Shown: positions 9,494 through 19,501 of the stretch, in pieces
Numbering within the stretch: position 1 is the first letter of the stretch
Layout of the letters: each line of letters starts with the position of its first letter
Source of the DNA: CAVRQM01 sp963822705
GTDB taxonomy: Bacteria; Pseudomonadota; Alphaproteobacteria; Acetobacterales; Acetobacteraceae
Assembly: GCA_963822705.1 (NCBI GenBank)
Contig: CAWGIX010000004.1
Span: 124,001 to 188,000, forward strand
Direction of reading: 5' to 3'
Length of the DNA: 64,000 nucleotides
The notes under the pieces: model-generated
What the model was told of the DNA's origin: nothing
The model's input: the letters and a program-made list of their open reading frames with translations, nothing else
The model's database searches: none
Position numbers and translations under genes: made by a program

Positions 9494-9950
9494 GCTCAGC
9501 GCTCAGCGGTCAGCGGTCAGCGGTCAGGAGAGCAGCACTCCGACCTTGATCCGATTGTGCCAGAAGGCCCTGCAGCAGACGTGCCACTTCCTCGAAAGAG
9601 GCACGCCACGCCGCACAAACCTCCGGCGCCGCATAGCCGAGATCCTCGGCATAGCGGCACCACAGCCGCGCCTCGTCGGCCGAGCCCAGCGCCATCACCA
9701 GATAGCGCCGAAACTCCTGCCGCGAACCACGCCGCCGCCCCGCACCCTCCACCAGGAGCGCGCAGACCGACTTGGAAGACCGCCGCATCTGATCGGCGAT
9801 CCCGCCATACTGTTCGACTTTCGGCCAGGCCAGGCTCGCCCGATGTACCTCGAGCGACAGCGCATAGGCCATGCGAAAGACTTTCAGTCCTTCGATGCCC
9901 TGCACGGCTGTTTTCTCCTGACCGCTGACAGCTGACCGCTGCCCGCTGAA
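9494..9950 (-). other. 23S rRNA intervening sequence (IVS) at helix 45
   Basis: Conserved 23S sequence stops after GAAGCTGCGG (9952-9961) and resumes with GTAGCGGAGCGTTCC (to 9492), the two sides of helix 45, a known IVS insertion site. The insert is edged by CAGCGGTCAGGAG on its 5' side and CTCCTGACCGCTG on its 3' side. In RNA these ends pair into a long stem, the kind RNase III removes to give fragmented 23S rRNA. It encodes a four-helix-bundle protein on the same strand. Confidence 0.85.
9510..9905 (-). CDS. four-helix-bundle protein of the 23S rRNA intervening sequence
   Basis: 131 residues, beginning MQGIEGLKVFRMAYALSLEV. Features of the S23/IVP family are the N-terminal L-x-V-F motif, the GGIADQMRRSSKSVCALLVEGAGRR helix pair and the RYLVMALGSADEARLWCRYAEDLGY segment. 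Members are typically 115-130 residues and encoded inside 23S genes; their role is unknown. The last residues (AALLTADR) come from reading into the flanking repeat, so the true protein may have acquired its tail from it. Translation from rRNA transcripts is unproven. Confidence 0.85.
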   Translation of the reverse strand: MQGIEGLKVFRMAYALSLEVHRASLAWPKVEQYGGIADQMRRSSKSVCALLVEGAGRRRGSRQEFRRYLVMALGSADEARLWCRYAEDLGYAAPEVCAAWRASFEEVARLLQGLLAQSDQGRSAALLTADR

Positions 9951-10011
9951 CCCGCAGCTTCGGTACGTGGCTTGAGCCCCGTTACATCTTCGGCGCAGGA
10001 TTTCTTGACTA

Positions 10012-10069
<58 letters not shown>

Positions 10070-10925
10070 TTGTTTTGGAATTCCCACATCCTTTCCCACT
10101 TAGCCACGATTTGGGGACCTTAGCTGGCGGTCTGGGCTGTTTCCCTCTCGACGACGGACCTTAGCACCCGCCGTCTGTCTGCCGCGCTATACTCCCGGGT
10201 ATTCGGAGTTTGGTTAGGTTTGGTAAGTCTTTGGGACCCCCTAGCCCATCCAGTGCTCTACCCCCCGGGGTAAACGCGCGACGATCTACCTCAATAGATT
10301 TCGCGGAGAACCAGCTATCTCCGAGTTTGATTGGCCTTTCACCCCTAGCCACAGCTCATCCCCGACTTTTTCAACAGGCGTGGGTCCGGCCCTCCAGTGG
10401 GTGTTACCCCACCTTCAGCCTGGCCATGGCTAGATCACTCGGTTTCGGGTCTTCTGCCGGCGACTGGTCGCGCTGTTCACACTCGCTTTCGCTGCGCCTG
10501 CGCCTAACGGCTTAAGCTCGCCGCCAACAGAAACTCGCTGACCCATTATACAAAAGGTACGCCGTCACGGCATGCGACTGCTTGCGCAGCCCCCACTTGC
10601 GTAGGATCAGCCGCTCCGACTGCTTGTAGGCATCCGGTTTCAGGTCTGTTTCACTCCCCTCTCGGGGTGCTTTTCACCTTTCCCTCACGGTACTCTGTGC
10701 ACTATCGGTCACCAGGGAGTATTTAGGCTTGGAGGGTGGTCCCCCCATGTTCGAACAGGATTTCACGTGTCCCGCCCTACTCAAGGATTCTGGGATCCAT
10801 TTCGCATACGGGGCTGTCACCCGCTGCGGCCGGCCTTTCCAGACCGTTCTGCTACAAAACCCCAAAACCACTGGCCTGCTCCGCTTTCGCTCGCCACTAC
10901 TCGCGGAATCTCGGTTGATGTCTTT

Positions 10926-10961
<36 letters not shown>

Positions 10962-11141
10962 TGCCCCGCCAGCCTATGGATTCAGCTGACAGTACCCTTG
11001 CGGGTGGGTTGCCCCATTCGGATATCCACGGATCAAAGCCTGCTCGCGGCTCCCCGTGGCTTTTCGCAGCGTGCCACGTCCTTCATCGCCTCCTGGTGCC
11101 AAGGCATCCACCGAATGCCCTTCTCTCGCTCGATACGTCTC

Positions 11142-11643
11142 CACCCTGCACAGGAACCATGACCGGCGCAGCCGGTCAGCGGTCAGCTGCCAGCGATCAG
11201 CGGTCAGGAGAAAGTCCTGCACGGGCAAGGCATCGAACGCACGACACGGCGCGCAACCCCGCTTGACGCAACTGCATCACAACGGACGCGCACCGCTCCA
11301 CCACGCCCCTGATCGCCGGTCTTTCGACCTGCCGCCGATCGCTGGACGCAGGGAGCCGTCTTGCGACAGCGCCTACGCCGGTCAGAACGCGATCACGCAC
11401 GCCATGCACGCAGCACGACATGCGCCCGATCCCGGCCACGGTAAGGCCGGCACCAAAGCGGCGCGCCCAGGGACGCACCAGAACCTGATTCACACCAACA
11501 AAGACCACCTTCGGGCATCACGCCACTCACTGCTTTATGGGCAGATGAGAGCAGATGCCGAACCAAAACCTTCCCATGTCCAGTTCAGCTGCCAGCTGTC
11601 GGCTGCCAGCTGTCGGCTGTCAGCGATCAGGAGCAAGCCAGGA
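11142..11643. repeat. tRNA-Ala to 23S spacer with repeat tracts
   Basis: 500-base internal spacer. Repeat tracts lie at 11171-11210 (GGTCAGCGGTCAGCTGCCAG, then CAGCGATCAGCGGTCAGGAG) and 11580-11632 (CAGCTGCCAGCTGTCGGC units ending in GATCAGGAG). The middle (11211-11579) shows no gene; open frames there are chance frames of GC-rich spacer. Confidence 0.7.
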
Positions 11644-11716
11644 TGGAGGCAAACGGGATCGAACCGATGACCTCCTGCTTGCAAAGCAGGCGCTCTCCCA
11701 GCTGAGCTATGCCCCC
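11644..11716 (-). tRNA. tRNA-Ala (anticodon TGC)
   Basis: 5' GGGGGCATAGCTCAGCTGG with anticodon loop TTTGCAA (TGC), T-loop GGTTCGATCC and discriminator A at 11644. It sits in the 16S-23S spacer after tRNA-Ile, as in most alphaproteobacteria. CCA is not encoded. Confidence 0.96.
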
Positions 11717-11790
11717 GCTCGCTTCCTCCTGGCCGCTGATCCCTGCCGCTTCCTCCTGGCCGCTGATCCCTGCACGCTGTCCGCCGATAA
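11717..11790. repeat. tRNA-Ile/tRNA-Ala spacer repeat
   Basis: The whole spacer between the two tRNAs is a direct repeat. CTTCCTCCTGGCCGCTGATC followed by CCTGC occurs twice (from about 11721 and 11749), then CACGCTGTCCGCC. It is a diverged member of the CTGACCGCTG family. Confidence 0.7.
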
Positions 11791-13701
<1,911 letters not shown>

Positions 13702-14081
13702 ATCACAGCCCAGGAAACTTCCCCAAGCCAGGAATCTCCCCAAGCCACAACGAACAGACCCCAGCCAAGCCTCTCCACAAGACATGTGTCTCACGCATCC
13801 ACCCAGCCCGCACCCCAGGACACCCGGTCCCAAAAGCACCGCGTTCCCGAAAGCCACGAACCAGGCTCACTGCAGATACGCGAGACACCATCCCCGACAG
13901 AAAGACCAGGCCAGAGACATACCCCAACACCCAGCCAAATCCCGCACCCGGACCTCGCAGCCCAGGCACAAATCAGAGACGCCGCCCACGTACCCCTTCC
14001 ACCCAGATTCACCTGTCAAGGAACAACCGAATTGCCGGTCTTCTCAGCCTCGCACACAAGCGCGGCGCCAAGGAGGGCGGG
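13702..14081 (-). other. rRNA operon leader
   Basis: About 370 bases between the inferred rRNA promoter and 16S. It is unusually poor in G on the plus strand and contains several CCCAGGCA/CCAAGCCA-like segments. No convincing boxA antitermination element was found by eye. The open frames across it have no protein-like composition. Confidence 0.5.
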
Positions 14082-14111
14082 TATCTAGCGACGCGACCGA
14101 GGCATGTCAAC
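14082..14111 (-). promoter_or_regulatory. sigma-70-type promoter for the rRNA operon
   Basis: On the minus strand, TTGACA (14106-14111) is followed after 18 bases by TAGATA (14082-14087). A perfect -35 with a near-consensus -10, about 380 bases upstream of 16S and with no gene between, fits an rrn promoter. It starts about 90 bases past the nusG stop. Confidence 0.72.
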
Positions 14112-14197
14112 ACCGTGACACTGCCTTATCTCACCGCCAAAATCCGCCATAATCGGCCTAGATTGCCGCGCCCGCCATGACCGGGCGCGCGGGCCCG

Positions 14198-14728
14198 CTA
14201 GACCTTTTCCACCTGCCCGTACTCCAGCTCCACGGGCGTGGAGCGGCCGAAAATGGAGACGGACACCTTGACCCGACCCTTCTCCTCGTCGATCTCCTCG
14301 ACCGTGCCATTGAAGCTGGTAAACGGGCCGTCGGCCACGCGCACCTGCTCGCCAATCTCGAACAGAATCGCCGGGCGCGGGTGCTCCACGCCTTCGGCAG
14401 TCTGCTTCATGATCCGCTCGGCTTCGGCCTCGCTGATCGGACTTGGCCGCAGCTTGGTGCCCAAGAACCCAGTCACTTTTGGCGTGTCCTTCACCAGGTG
14501 CCACGCCTCGTCGGTCAGCTCCATTTTCACCAGCACGTAGCCGGGAAAAAATTTCCGTTCCGCATTCACTTTTTGGCCGCGGCGCAACTCGACTACTTCC
14601 TCGGACGGGACCAGCACCTCGTCGAACTGGTCCTCCAGTCCCTTCTGGGTTGCCTGCTCCTTGATCTGCTGGGCGATTTTCTTCTCGAAGCCCGAATAGA
14701 CGTGCACGACGTACCAGCGCTTGGCCAT
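14198..14728 (-). CDS. nusG: transcription termination/antitermination protein NusG
   Basis: General elongation factor binding RNA polymerase and coupling it to Rho or ribosomes. 176 residues: the NGN domain starts MAKRWYVVHVYSGFEKKIAQ and includes KFFPGYVLVKMELTDEAWHLV; the C-terminal KOW domain has GEQVRVADGPFTSFNGTVEE and ends VELEYGQVEKV. It follows secE by 12 bases, the universal secE-nusG pair. Downstream, the expected rplK-rplA-rplJ-rplL-rpoB genes are absent; an rRNA operon follows instead. Confidence 0.97.
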   Translation of the reverse strand: MAKRWYVVHVYSGFEKKIAQQIKEQATQKGLEDQFDEVLVPSEEVVELRRGQKVNAERKFFPGYVLVKMELTDEAWHLVKDTPKVTGFLGTKLRPSPISEAEAERIMKQTAEGVEHPRPAILFEIGEQVRVADGPFTSFNGTVEEIDEEKGRVKVSVSIFGRSTPVELEYGQVEKV

Positions 14729-14740
14729 GGAACAGAACCC

Positions 14741-14944
14741 CTAGCCGCCGACGCCGAACAGCGCGCGCACGCCGACGCCGATCACCTGGTCGGCCAGGAA
14801 AAAGAACAGGGCGGCGAAGAACGCCATGGCGAAGACGAGACCGGTGGTGATCAGCGTCTCCCGCCGCGAGGGCCAGGTGACCTTGGCCACCTCGGCCCGC
14901 ACCTCGCGGATGAACTTGGCGGGGTTCAGCGCCAAGGCATTCAT
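14741..14944 (-). CDS. secE: preprotein translocase subunit SecE
   Basis: Small single-span subunit of the SecYEG channel. The 67-residue protein starts MNALALNPAKFIREVRAEVA, continues KVTWPSRRETLITT (the conserved cytosolic amphipathic helix) and ends with one membrane segment (TGLVFAMAFFAALFFFLADQ). The internal ATG at 14944 is preferred because upstream residues (to 14968) read back toward tRNA-Trp and are not family-like. It is co-oriented with nusG. Confidence 0.95.
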   Translation of the reverse strand: MNALALNPAKFIREVRAEVAKVTWPSRRETLITTGLVFAMAFFAALFFFLADQVIGVGVRALFGVGG

Positions 14945-14991
14945 GGTTCGGCGTTCACAGTTCAGCAAAACCTTTCGGGTCAGTGCAGTGG

Positions 14992-15065
14992 CAGGGGTGG
15001 AGGGTCTCGAACCCCCAGCCTCCGGTTTTGGAGACCGGCGCTCTAGCCAATTGAGCTACACCCCT
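14992..15065 (-). tRNA. tRNA-Trp (anticodon CCA)
   Basis: 5' AGGGGTGTAGCTCAATTGG, anticodon loop CTCCAAA (CCA), T-loop GGTTCGAGACC, acceptor CACCCCT and discriminator G at 14992. Directly upstream of secE, its usual position in alphaproteobacteria. CCA end not encoded. Confidence 0.96.
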
Positions 15066-15204
15066 CCGCCGGCCCCAGAAAATCTGGTCCGTCGCCGGGG
15101 TGGGTAGAAAGGCCGCAAGACCCCGCAAGTCAAGTACGCGTGCTTGCGCCGCCCATCCTTGCGTGCAGCCGTGAGGAAGCGGTAGGGGGATGGGGCGCTG
15201 CGGC

Positions 15205-15278
15205 GCGGGCGTAGCATAGTGGTAATGCAGTAGCCTTCCAAGCTACCGAGGAGGGTTCGATTCCCTTCGCCCGCTCCA
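15205..15278 (+). tRNA. tRNA-Gly (anticodon TCC)
   Basis: Acceptor GCGGGCG (15205-15211) pairs with CGCCCGC (15268-15274). Anticodon loop CTTCCAA gives TCC; T-loop GGTTCGATTCC; discriminator T and an encoded CCA (15276-15278). It is divergent from tRNA-Trp. Confidence 0.96.
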
Positions 15279-15341
15279 GCCTCCTCCGCAAAGCAACCGA
15301 GGCAGCCGCCCCGCCGTTCCGAGTGCAGCGAAGGAGGCACT

Positions 15342-15563
15342 ATGCCAGACAAGAACGAGCACACCGGCCGTTTTGGCGGACCCGGAAGCAGCCATCAGGA
15401 TCGCGGGCATCCAGGCAAGAACCACCAGGAGCACGGCCATAAGGCCGGCGGCGGCAAGCCTGGCGCCCAGCCCGACCACATGAAGGACACGGGTGGGGAC
15501 GAGGCGGGCGGTGGGCACCACTATCGGGAGCACGGCCGCACCTCCTCCAAAGGGCCGGACTGA
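15342..15563 (+). CDS. small Gly/His-rich hydrophilic protein, unknown function
   Basis: 73 residues, starting MPDKNEHTGRFGGPGSSHQD, with no hydrophobic segment and many Gly, His, Lys and Asp residues (for example GGHHYREHGR). It is predicted to be disordered and might bind metals through its histidines, but that is inference only. The start is well supported by an AAGGAGG ribosome-binding site 6-9 bases upstream. It ends immediately before the hpnG-like frame. I do not recognise a family. Confidence 0.6.
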   Translation: MPDKNEHTGRFGGPGSSHQDRGHPGKNHQEHGHKAGGGKPGAQPDHMKDTGGDEAGGGHHYREHGRTSSKGPD

Positions 15564-16216
15564 ACCCGGCCGTCGGGTTCGTCACCGGCCTGTCGGCCGA
15601 AGCGAAGATCGCGCGGCCGCTGGGTCCGGCGGCGATCGGCGGTGGATGGCCCAACGGTGCCGCGACGGCAGCCGAGTGCCTAGTCGGGCAGGGTGCGGCC
15701 GCGCTGGTCAGTTTTGGACTGGCGGGCGGACTAGCGGATGAGTTCGCGCCGGGAACTCTGCTCGTACCGCATTGGGTGGTGGACGGCGACGTACGCTACG
15801 CAACAAACGCAGCGCTTCGGGACTGGCTTGGTCTCGGTTCCGAGGCGTTGCTGACCGCGTGTGACCAGCCGGTCGTCACCGCTGGCGCCAAGATGCTTTT
15901 GCGCGAAACGACGGGTGCGGCCGCGGTCGACCTGGAGAGCGGCGCGGTGGCCGGAGTGGCGGCGCGCCATCGGCTGCCGTTCGCGGTGTTGCGCGCGGTC
16001 TGTGACCCGTCCTGGCGCTCCCTGCCGGCTGCGGCTCTGGTGGCACTGAACCGGCGGGGCACGATCGACGGGCCGCGGGTGCTGGCCTCCATTGCGCGCC
16101 ACCCCGGCCAGCTCCCCGCTCTCCTCGCACTGGCGCGCGATGCGGCGCGGGCGCGGGCAGCCCTAGTCCGCCGCGTCCGCGAAATTCTCGCGCGCGGACC
16201 CTTTCGGATGGCGTAG
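15560..16216 (+). CDS. hpnG: hopanoid-associated nucleosidase/phosphorylase-like protein (HpnG-like)
   Basis: Resembles the PNP_UDP-family hopanoid phosphorylase that removes adenine from adenosylhopane. Supporting segments: VGFVTGLSAEAKIA at the N-terminus, LVSFGLAGGLADEFAPGTLLVP (phosphorylase core), AVDLESGAVAGVAARHRLPFAVLRAVCD (substrate-binding ME-like region), and a C-terminal helix. About 218 residues. The coding pattern starts right at the end of the previous gene, but no ATG, GTG or TTG is available there; CTG 15560 is the nearest candidate and the real start is unresolved. It converges on and overlaps hpnH by 54 bases, whose enzyme makes its substrate. Confidence 0.78.
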   Translation: MNPAVGFVTGLSAEAKIARPLGPAAIGGGWPNGAATAAECLVGQGAAALVSFGLAGGLADEFAPGTLLVPHWVVDGDVRYATNAALRDWLGLGSEALLTACDQPVVTAGAKMLLRETTGAAAVDLESGAVAGVAARHRLPFAVLRAVCDPSWRSLPAAALVALNRRGTIDGPRVLASIARHPGQLPALLALARDAARARAALVRRVREILARGPFRMA

Positions 16217-17314
16217 CTGCTCCAGCTTGTCGGCGACGTGCCGCGAAAAGACGTATTCGGCCGGGCGCTGGCGGGATAGATCGATCTCCGGGGCCATCGG
16301 GCCGTCCGTACGCGGCCCGCGCAAGGCGACAGATGCCACCTTCCACGGTCGCTTTACCGCATCGACCACCGCGGTGGCTTCGTAGCCGCTATGCACCATG
16401 CAGTCGGCGCACTTTTCGTAGTTGCCGGTGCCGTAACGGTCCCAGTCGGTGGTGTCCATCAGCTCGCGATAGGTCTTGGCATAGCCTTCGCCCAACAGAT
16501 AGCAGGGCCGCTGCCACCCGAACACGTTGCGCGTGGGCTTGCCCCAAGGCGTGCAAACATAAGCTTGGTTGCCGGCCAGAAAGTCCATGAACAGCGGAGA
16601 CTGGGTGAATTTCCAACCCTTGCCCTTGCCGCGGGAGAGAATGTCGCGGAACAGCTGCTTGGTCTTTTGGCGCGAGAGAAAATGCGCCTGGTCGGGCGCG
16701 CGCTCATAGGCGTACCCGGGCGAGGTCATGATTCCGTCGACACCCAGGCCCATCACGTCGTCGAAGAATTTTGCTACCCGTTCCGGATCGGCGCCGTCGA
16801 ACAGGGTGCAGTTGATGGACAGGCGAAACCCCCGCCGCTTCGCCTCCCGGATCGCTGCCACGGCGCGGTCGTACACGCCCTGCTGGCTCACGGCATGGTC
16901 GTGCATGTCTCGGTCGCCGTCCAGGTGCACGTCCCACGAGAAATATTTGTCGGGCTGGAAGCGGTCGAGCTTCTTCTCCAGCAGCAATGCGTTCGTGCAC
17001 AGATAGACGAACTTCTTGCGCGCCAGAATGGCCTCGACGATCTGCGGCATCTCGCGATGCAGGAGCGGCTCGCCCCCGGCGATCGCCACCACCGGAGCGC
17101 CGCACTCGTCCACCGCTTCGAGGCACTGTTCCACGGAAAGCCGTTGGTTCAGGATCTCGGCGGGGTAGTCGATCTTGCCGCAGCCGGCGCAGGCCAGATT
17201 GCAGCGGAACAATGGTTCCAGCATCAGCACCAGCGGATACCGTCTTACGCCGCGCAGATGCTGGCGGACGACGTAGGCGCCGACGCGAAAAACCTGGTTC
17301 AGCGGAACTGACAA
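16163..17314 (-). CDS. hpnH: adenosyl-hopene transferase HpnH (radical SAM)
   Basis: Radical SAM enzyme joining a 5'-deoxyadenosyl group to diploptene, the first step of C35 bacteriohopanepolyol side-chain synthesis. 383 residues. The cluster motif is CNLACAGC (Cys38, Cys42, Cys45), followed by VVAIAGGEPLLH and a C-terminal region with CADCMVHSGYE. Start codon is TTG (17312-17314) with AGGAG 6 bases upstream. It lies in a minus-strand run with ispH, tying precursor supply to hopanoid tailoring. Confidence 0.95.
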   Translation of the reverse strand: MSVPLNQVFRVGAYVVRQHLRGVRRYPLVLMLEPLFRCNLACAGCGKIDYPAEILNQRLSVEQCLEAVDECGAPVVAIAGGEPLLHREMPQIVEAILARKKFVYLCTNALLLEKKLDRFQPDKYFSWDVHLDGDRDMHDHAVSQQGVYDRAVAAIREAKRRGFRLSINCTLFDGADPERVAKFFDDVMGLGVDGIMTSPGYAYERAPDQAHFLSRQKTKQLFRDILSRGKGKGWKFTQSPLFMDFLAGNQAYVCTPWGKPTRNVFGWQRPCYLLGEGYAKTYRELMDTTDWDRYGTGNYEKCADCMVHSGYEATAVVDAVKRPWKVASVALRGPRTDGPMAPEIDLSRQRPAEYVFSRHVADKLEQLRHPKGSARENFADAAD

Positions 17315-17340
17315 AAAACTCTCCTAGCTCACTGCCGGCA

Positions 17341-17464
17341 TCAGGTGCCCAGCACTTTGACGAGGGCGATGGTCGCCCCCACAATCGCCGCGCCGGCGCC
17401 CATGGCGGTAATCACTGGCGATCTGCTCGCGTACGGCCAAGGTCGGGGCATTGACGTAACTCAT
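17341..17464 (-). CDS. small single-span membrane protein (candidate, frameshifted)
   Basis: An ATG directly follows the ispH stop (TGAATG). It reads MSYVNAPTLAVREQIA, and one frame over the sequence continues VITAMGAGAAIVGATIALVK and VLGT to a TGA at 17341. Removing one base near 17420 joins them into a protein of about 40 residues with one clear membrane segment. Position between ispH and hpnH suggests co-transcription with the hopanoid genes. No family recognised; the frameshift is inferred. Confidence 0.4.
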
Positions 17465-18394
17465 TCAGGCGTTCGCCAATTCAGCTGGGAAGCGGAAGCG
17501 AACATCCTCGGCAACGCCTGCCAAAGTCTCGACCTCTACCTCGTCAAACCGGCGCAACCCATCGATCACTCCCCGCACCAGTGTCTCGGGCGCCGAGGCG
17601 CCCGCGGTCAGGCCGACGACCGTGCCCGATCCAAACCATTCGCGCTGCAGCGCAGTCGCGTCGTCGATCAAGTAGGCCGGCTTGCCCAGCTCCGCACCGA
17701 TCTCGCGCAGCCGGTTCGAGTTAGAACTGTTGCGGCTGCCCACCACGAGAATCACATCGACACACACGGCAAGATCGTGCACCGCCTGCTGGCGGTTCTG
17801 CGTGGCGTAGCAGATGTCGCGCACGTCCGGCCCGACGATCGCCGGAAACCGAGCTTTCAGTGCGGCAATGATCCCGCGCGTGTCATCCACCGAAAGCGTG
17901 GTCTGGGTGATGTAAGCCAGCCTGTCCGGGGTTCCGGGCTGCAGCTCCGCCACATCCTCGACGGTCTGAACCAGGTGCACGGTGCCGGAAATCTGGCCGA
18001 TGGTGCCCTCGATTTCAGGATGACCGGCATGGCCCACCAGCACGATCTCGCGCCCCTGTGCCGCGTAGCGGCGACCCTCGTTGTGCACTTTTGCAACCAG
18101 CGGGCAGGTGGCATCGATCACCGGCAGCCCGCGCTCGCGCGCCACCTCCTCCACTCGCTTGGCGACGCCATGGGCGGAGAACACCGTCATCGCCCCGGGC
18201 GGAATCTGGTCGAGTTCGTCTACGAACACGGCGCCGCGGGTGCGCAGATCCTCGACCACGTGCCGGTTGTGCACGATTTCATGCCGGACATAGATCGGCG
18301 GCCCGTACTTCTTCAGCGCCCGCTCGACGATCTCGATGGCCCGCTCAACCCCCGCGCAAAAGCCGCGCGGCTGGGCCAGGATCACGCGCATCAT
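17465..18394 (-). CDS. ispH: 4-hydroxy-3-methylbut-2-enyl diphosphate reductase
   Basis: Last enzyme of the MEP pathway, reducing HMBPP to IPP and DMAPP with a [4Fe-4S] cluster. Cluster cysteines appear in PRGFCAGV (Cys13), DATCPLVAKVH and the C-terminal DICYATQNRQ. The motifs HNRHVV, GHAGHPEIEGT, VVGSRNSSNSNRL and GLTAGASAPE are also present. Start MMRVILAQPRGFC at 18394 (or 18391) gives about 310 residues, the family norm; the frame extends to 18565 but that part has no similarity and covers the divergent promoter region. Confidence 0.95.
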   Translation of the reverse strand: MMRVILAQPRGFCAGVERAIEIVERALKKYGPPIYVRHEIVHNRHVVEDLRTRGAVFVDELDQIPPGAMTVFSAHGVAKRVEEVARERGLPVIDATCPLVAKVHNEGRRYAAQGREIVLVGHAGHPEIEGTIGQISGTVHLVQTVEDVAELQPGTPDRLAYITQTTLSVDDTRGIIAALKARFPAIVGPDVRDICYATQNRQQAVHDLAVCVDVILVVGSRNSSNSNRLREIGAELGKPAYLIDDATALQREWFGSGTVVGLTAGASAPETLVRGVIDGLRRFDEVEVETLAGVAEDVRFRFPAELANA

Positions 18395-18582
18395 CGGCCT
18401 CGTCCCGTCATTGGCGGCGGCCAGCCTATAAAGTGACTGCCGCACCGCATCAATGACGGTCTGGCGGACCTCGGGTTCAACCCGGGCTTCGCTCTCAATG
18501 TCGTGTTGCGCGCCCTGCGCGCTTGCGTAAGCTTTGGGCGGCGGCGTCTGTGGCCGCGGGGCCACAGCGTCATGAGGTGCGG

Positions 18583-19497
18583 ATGATCGCGTTCCGGGGT
18601 CAGGCGGAGAACGCCACGCTGGCCGAAGCCATGGCGCAGATCGCGGCCGACATCGAGCAGGCTCTGGACCGGCTACTGCCTATCCCGGACGGTCCCGAGG
18701 CCCGGCTGGTCGAGGCCATGCGCTATGCCGCCATGGGCGGCGGCAAGCGGATGCGCGCCTTTCTGGTCATCGAGACGGCTTCCCTGTTCCATGTCGACCG
18801 GGTACAGGCGGTTCGGGTAGCCGCATCGGTAGAGATGATGCACGCCTATTCGCTGGTGCATGACGACCTGCCCTGCATGGACGACGACGACCTGCGCCGC
18901 GGTCAGCCCAGCACGCACCGGGCGTTCGACGAAGCCACGGCCGTGCTGGCGGGCGATGCCTTGCAGACCCGGGCCTTCGAAATCTTGGCCGACCCGGAAA
19001 CGCAAAGGCTGGCCGAGGCGCGCTGCGAGCTGGTCGGCTGCCTCGGCTTGGCGTCCGGGGCCCGGGGCATGGCGGGCGGGCAGATGATCGACATGCTGGC
19101 CGAGGGCGAGACCTTGTCGGAGTCGGAGATCATTCGGCTGCAGGCGCTCAAGACCGGGCGGCTGATCCAATACAGCGCCGAGGCCGGCGCGATCTTGGGT
19201 CGCGCCAGCGTCACCCAGAGGCACCTGATAGCCGCCTATGGCCGCGACCTGGGCGCCGCGTTCCAGATCGCCGACGACCTGCTGGACGTGCTGGGAACGA
19301 CCACGGAAACCGGCAAGACGGCGGGGAAGGATGCGGCCGCGGGAAAAGCCACGCTGGTCGGCGTGCTCGGACCGGAGCGGGCGCGGGCGCAGGCAGGGCG
19401 GCTGGCCGAGCAGGCGGCCGGGCACCTCGACGCGTTCGGCGAGGGCGCGGAACTGCTGCGCCAGATGGCCACGCACGTGGTGGCGAGGCGGGCGTAG
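18583..19497 (+). CDS. ispA: farnesyl diphosphate synthase (geranyltranstransferase)
   Basis: Condenses IPP with DMAPP and GPP to farnesyl diphosphate, precursor of hopanoids and quinone tails. First aspartate-rich motif is HDDLPCMDDDDLRRG, second is QIADDLLD; also GGGKRMRAFL, ASGARGMAGGQM and KTGRLIQYS. The 304-residue length is normal. ATG 18583 is preferred over 18523 because of a GAGGTG ribosome-binding site and family alignment. It is divergent from ispH; xseB and dxs, common neighbours, are absent. The FPP rather than GGPP assignment is inferred from overall pattern. Confidence 0.9.
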   Translation: MIAFRGQAENATLAEAMAQIAADIEQALDRLLPIPDGPEARLVEAMRYAAMGGGKRMRAFLVIETASLFHVDRVQAVRVAASVEMMHAYSLVHDDLPCMDDDDLRRGQPSTHRAFDEATAVLAGDALQTRAFEILADPETQRLAEARCELVGCLGLASGARGMAGGQMIDMLAEGETLSESEIIRLQALKTGRLIQYSAEAGAILGRASVTQRHLIAAYGRDLGAAFQIADDLLDVLGTTTETGKTAGKDAAAGKATLVGVLGPERARAQAGRLAEQAAGHLDAFGEGAELLRQMATHVVARRA

Positions 19498-19501
19498 GCG
19501 G

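Noticed and set aside
18395..18582. Extended N-terminus for ispH up to 18565
   Set aside because: The extra 57 residues lack family similarity and cover the divergent promoter region; internal ATG gives the normal length.
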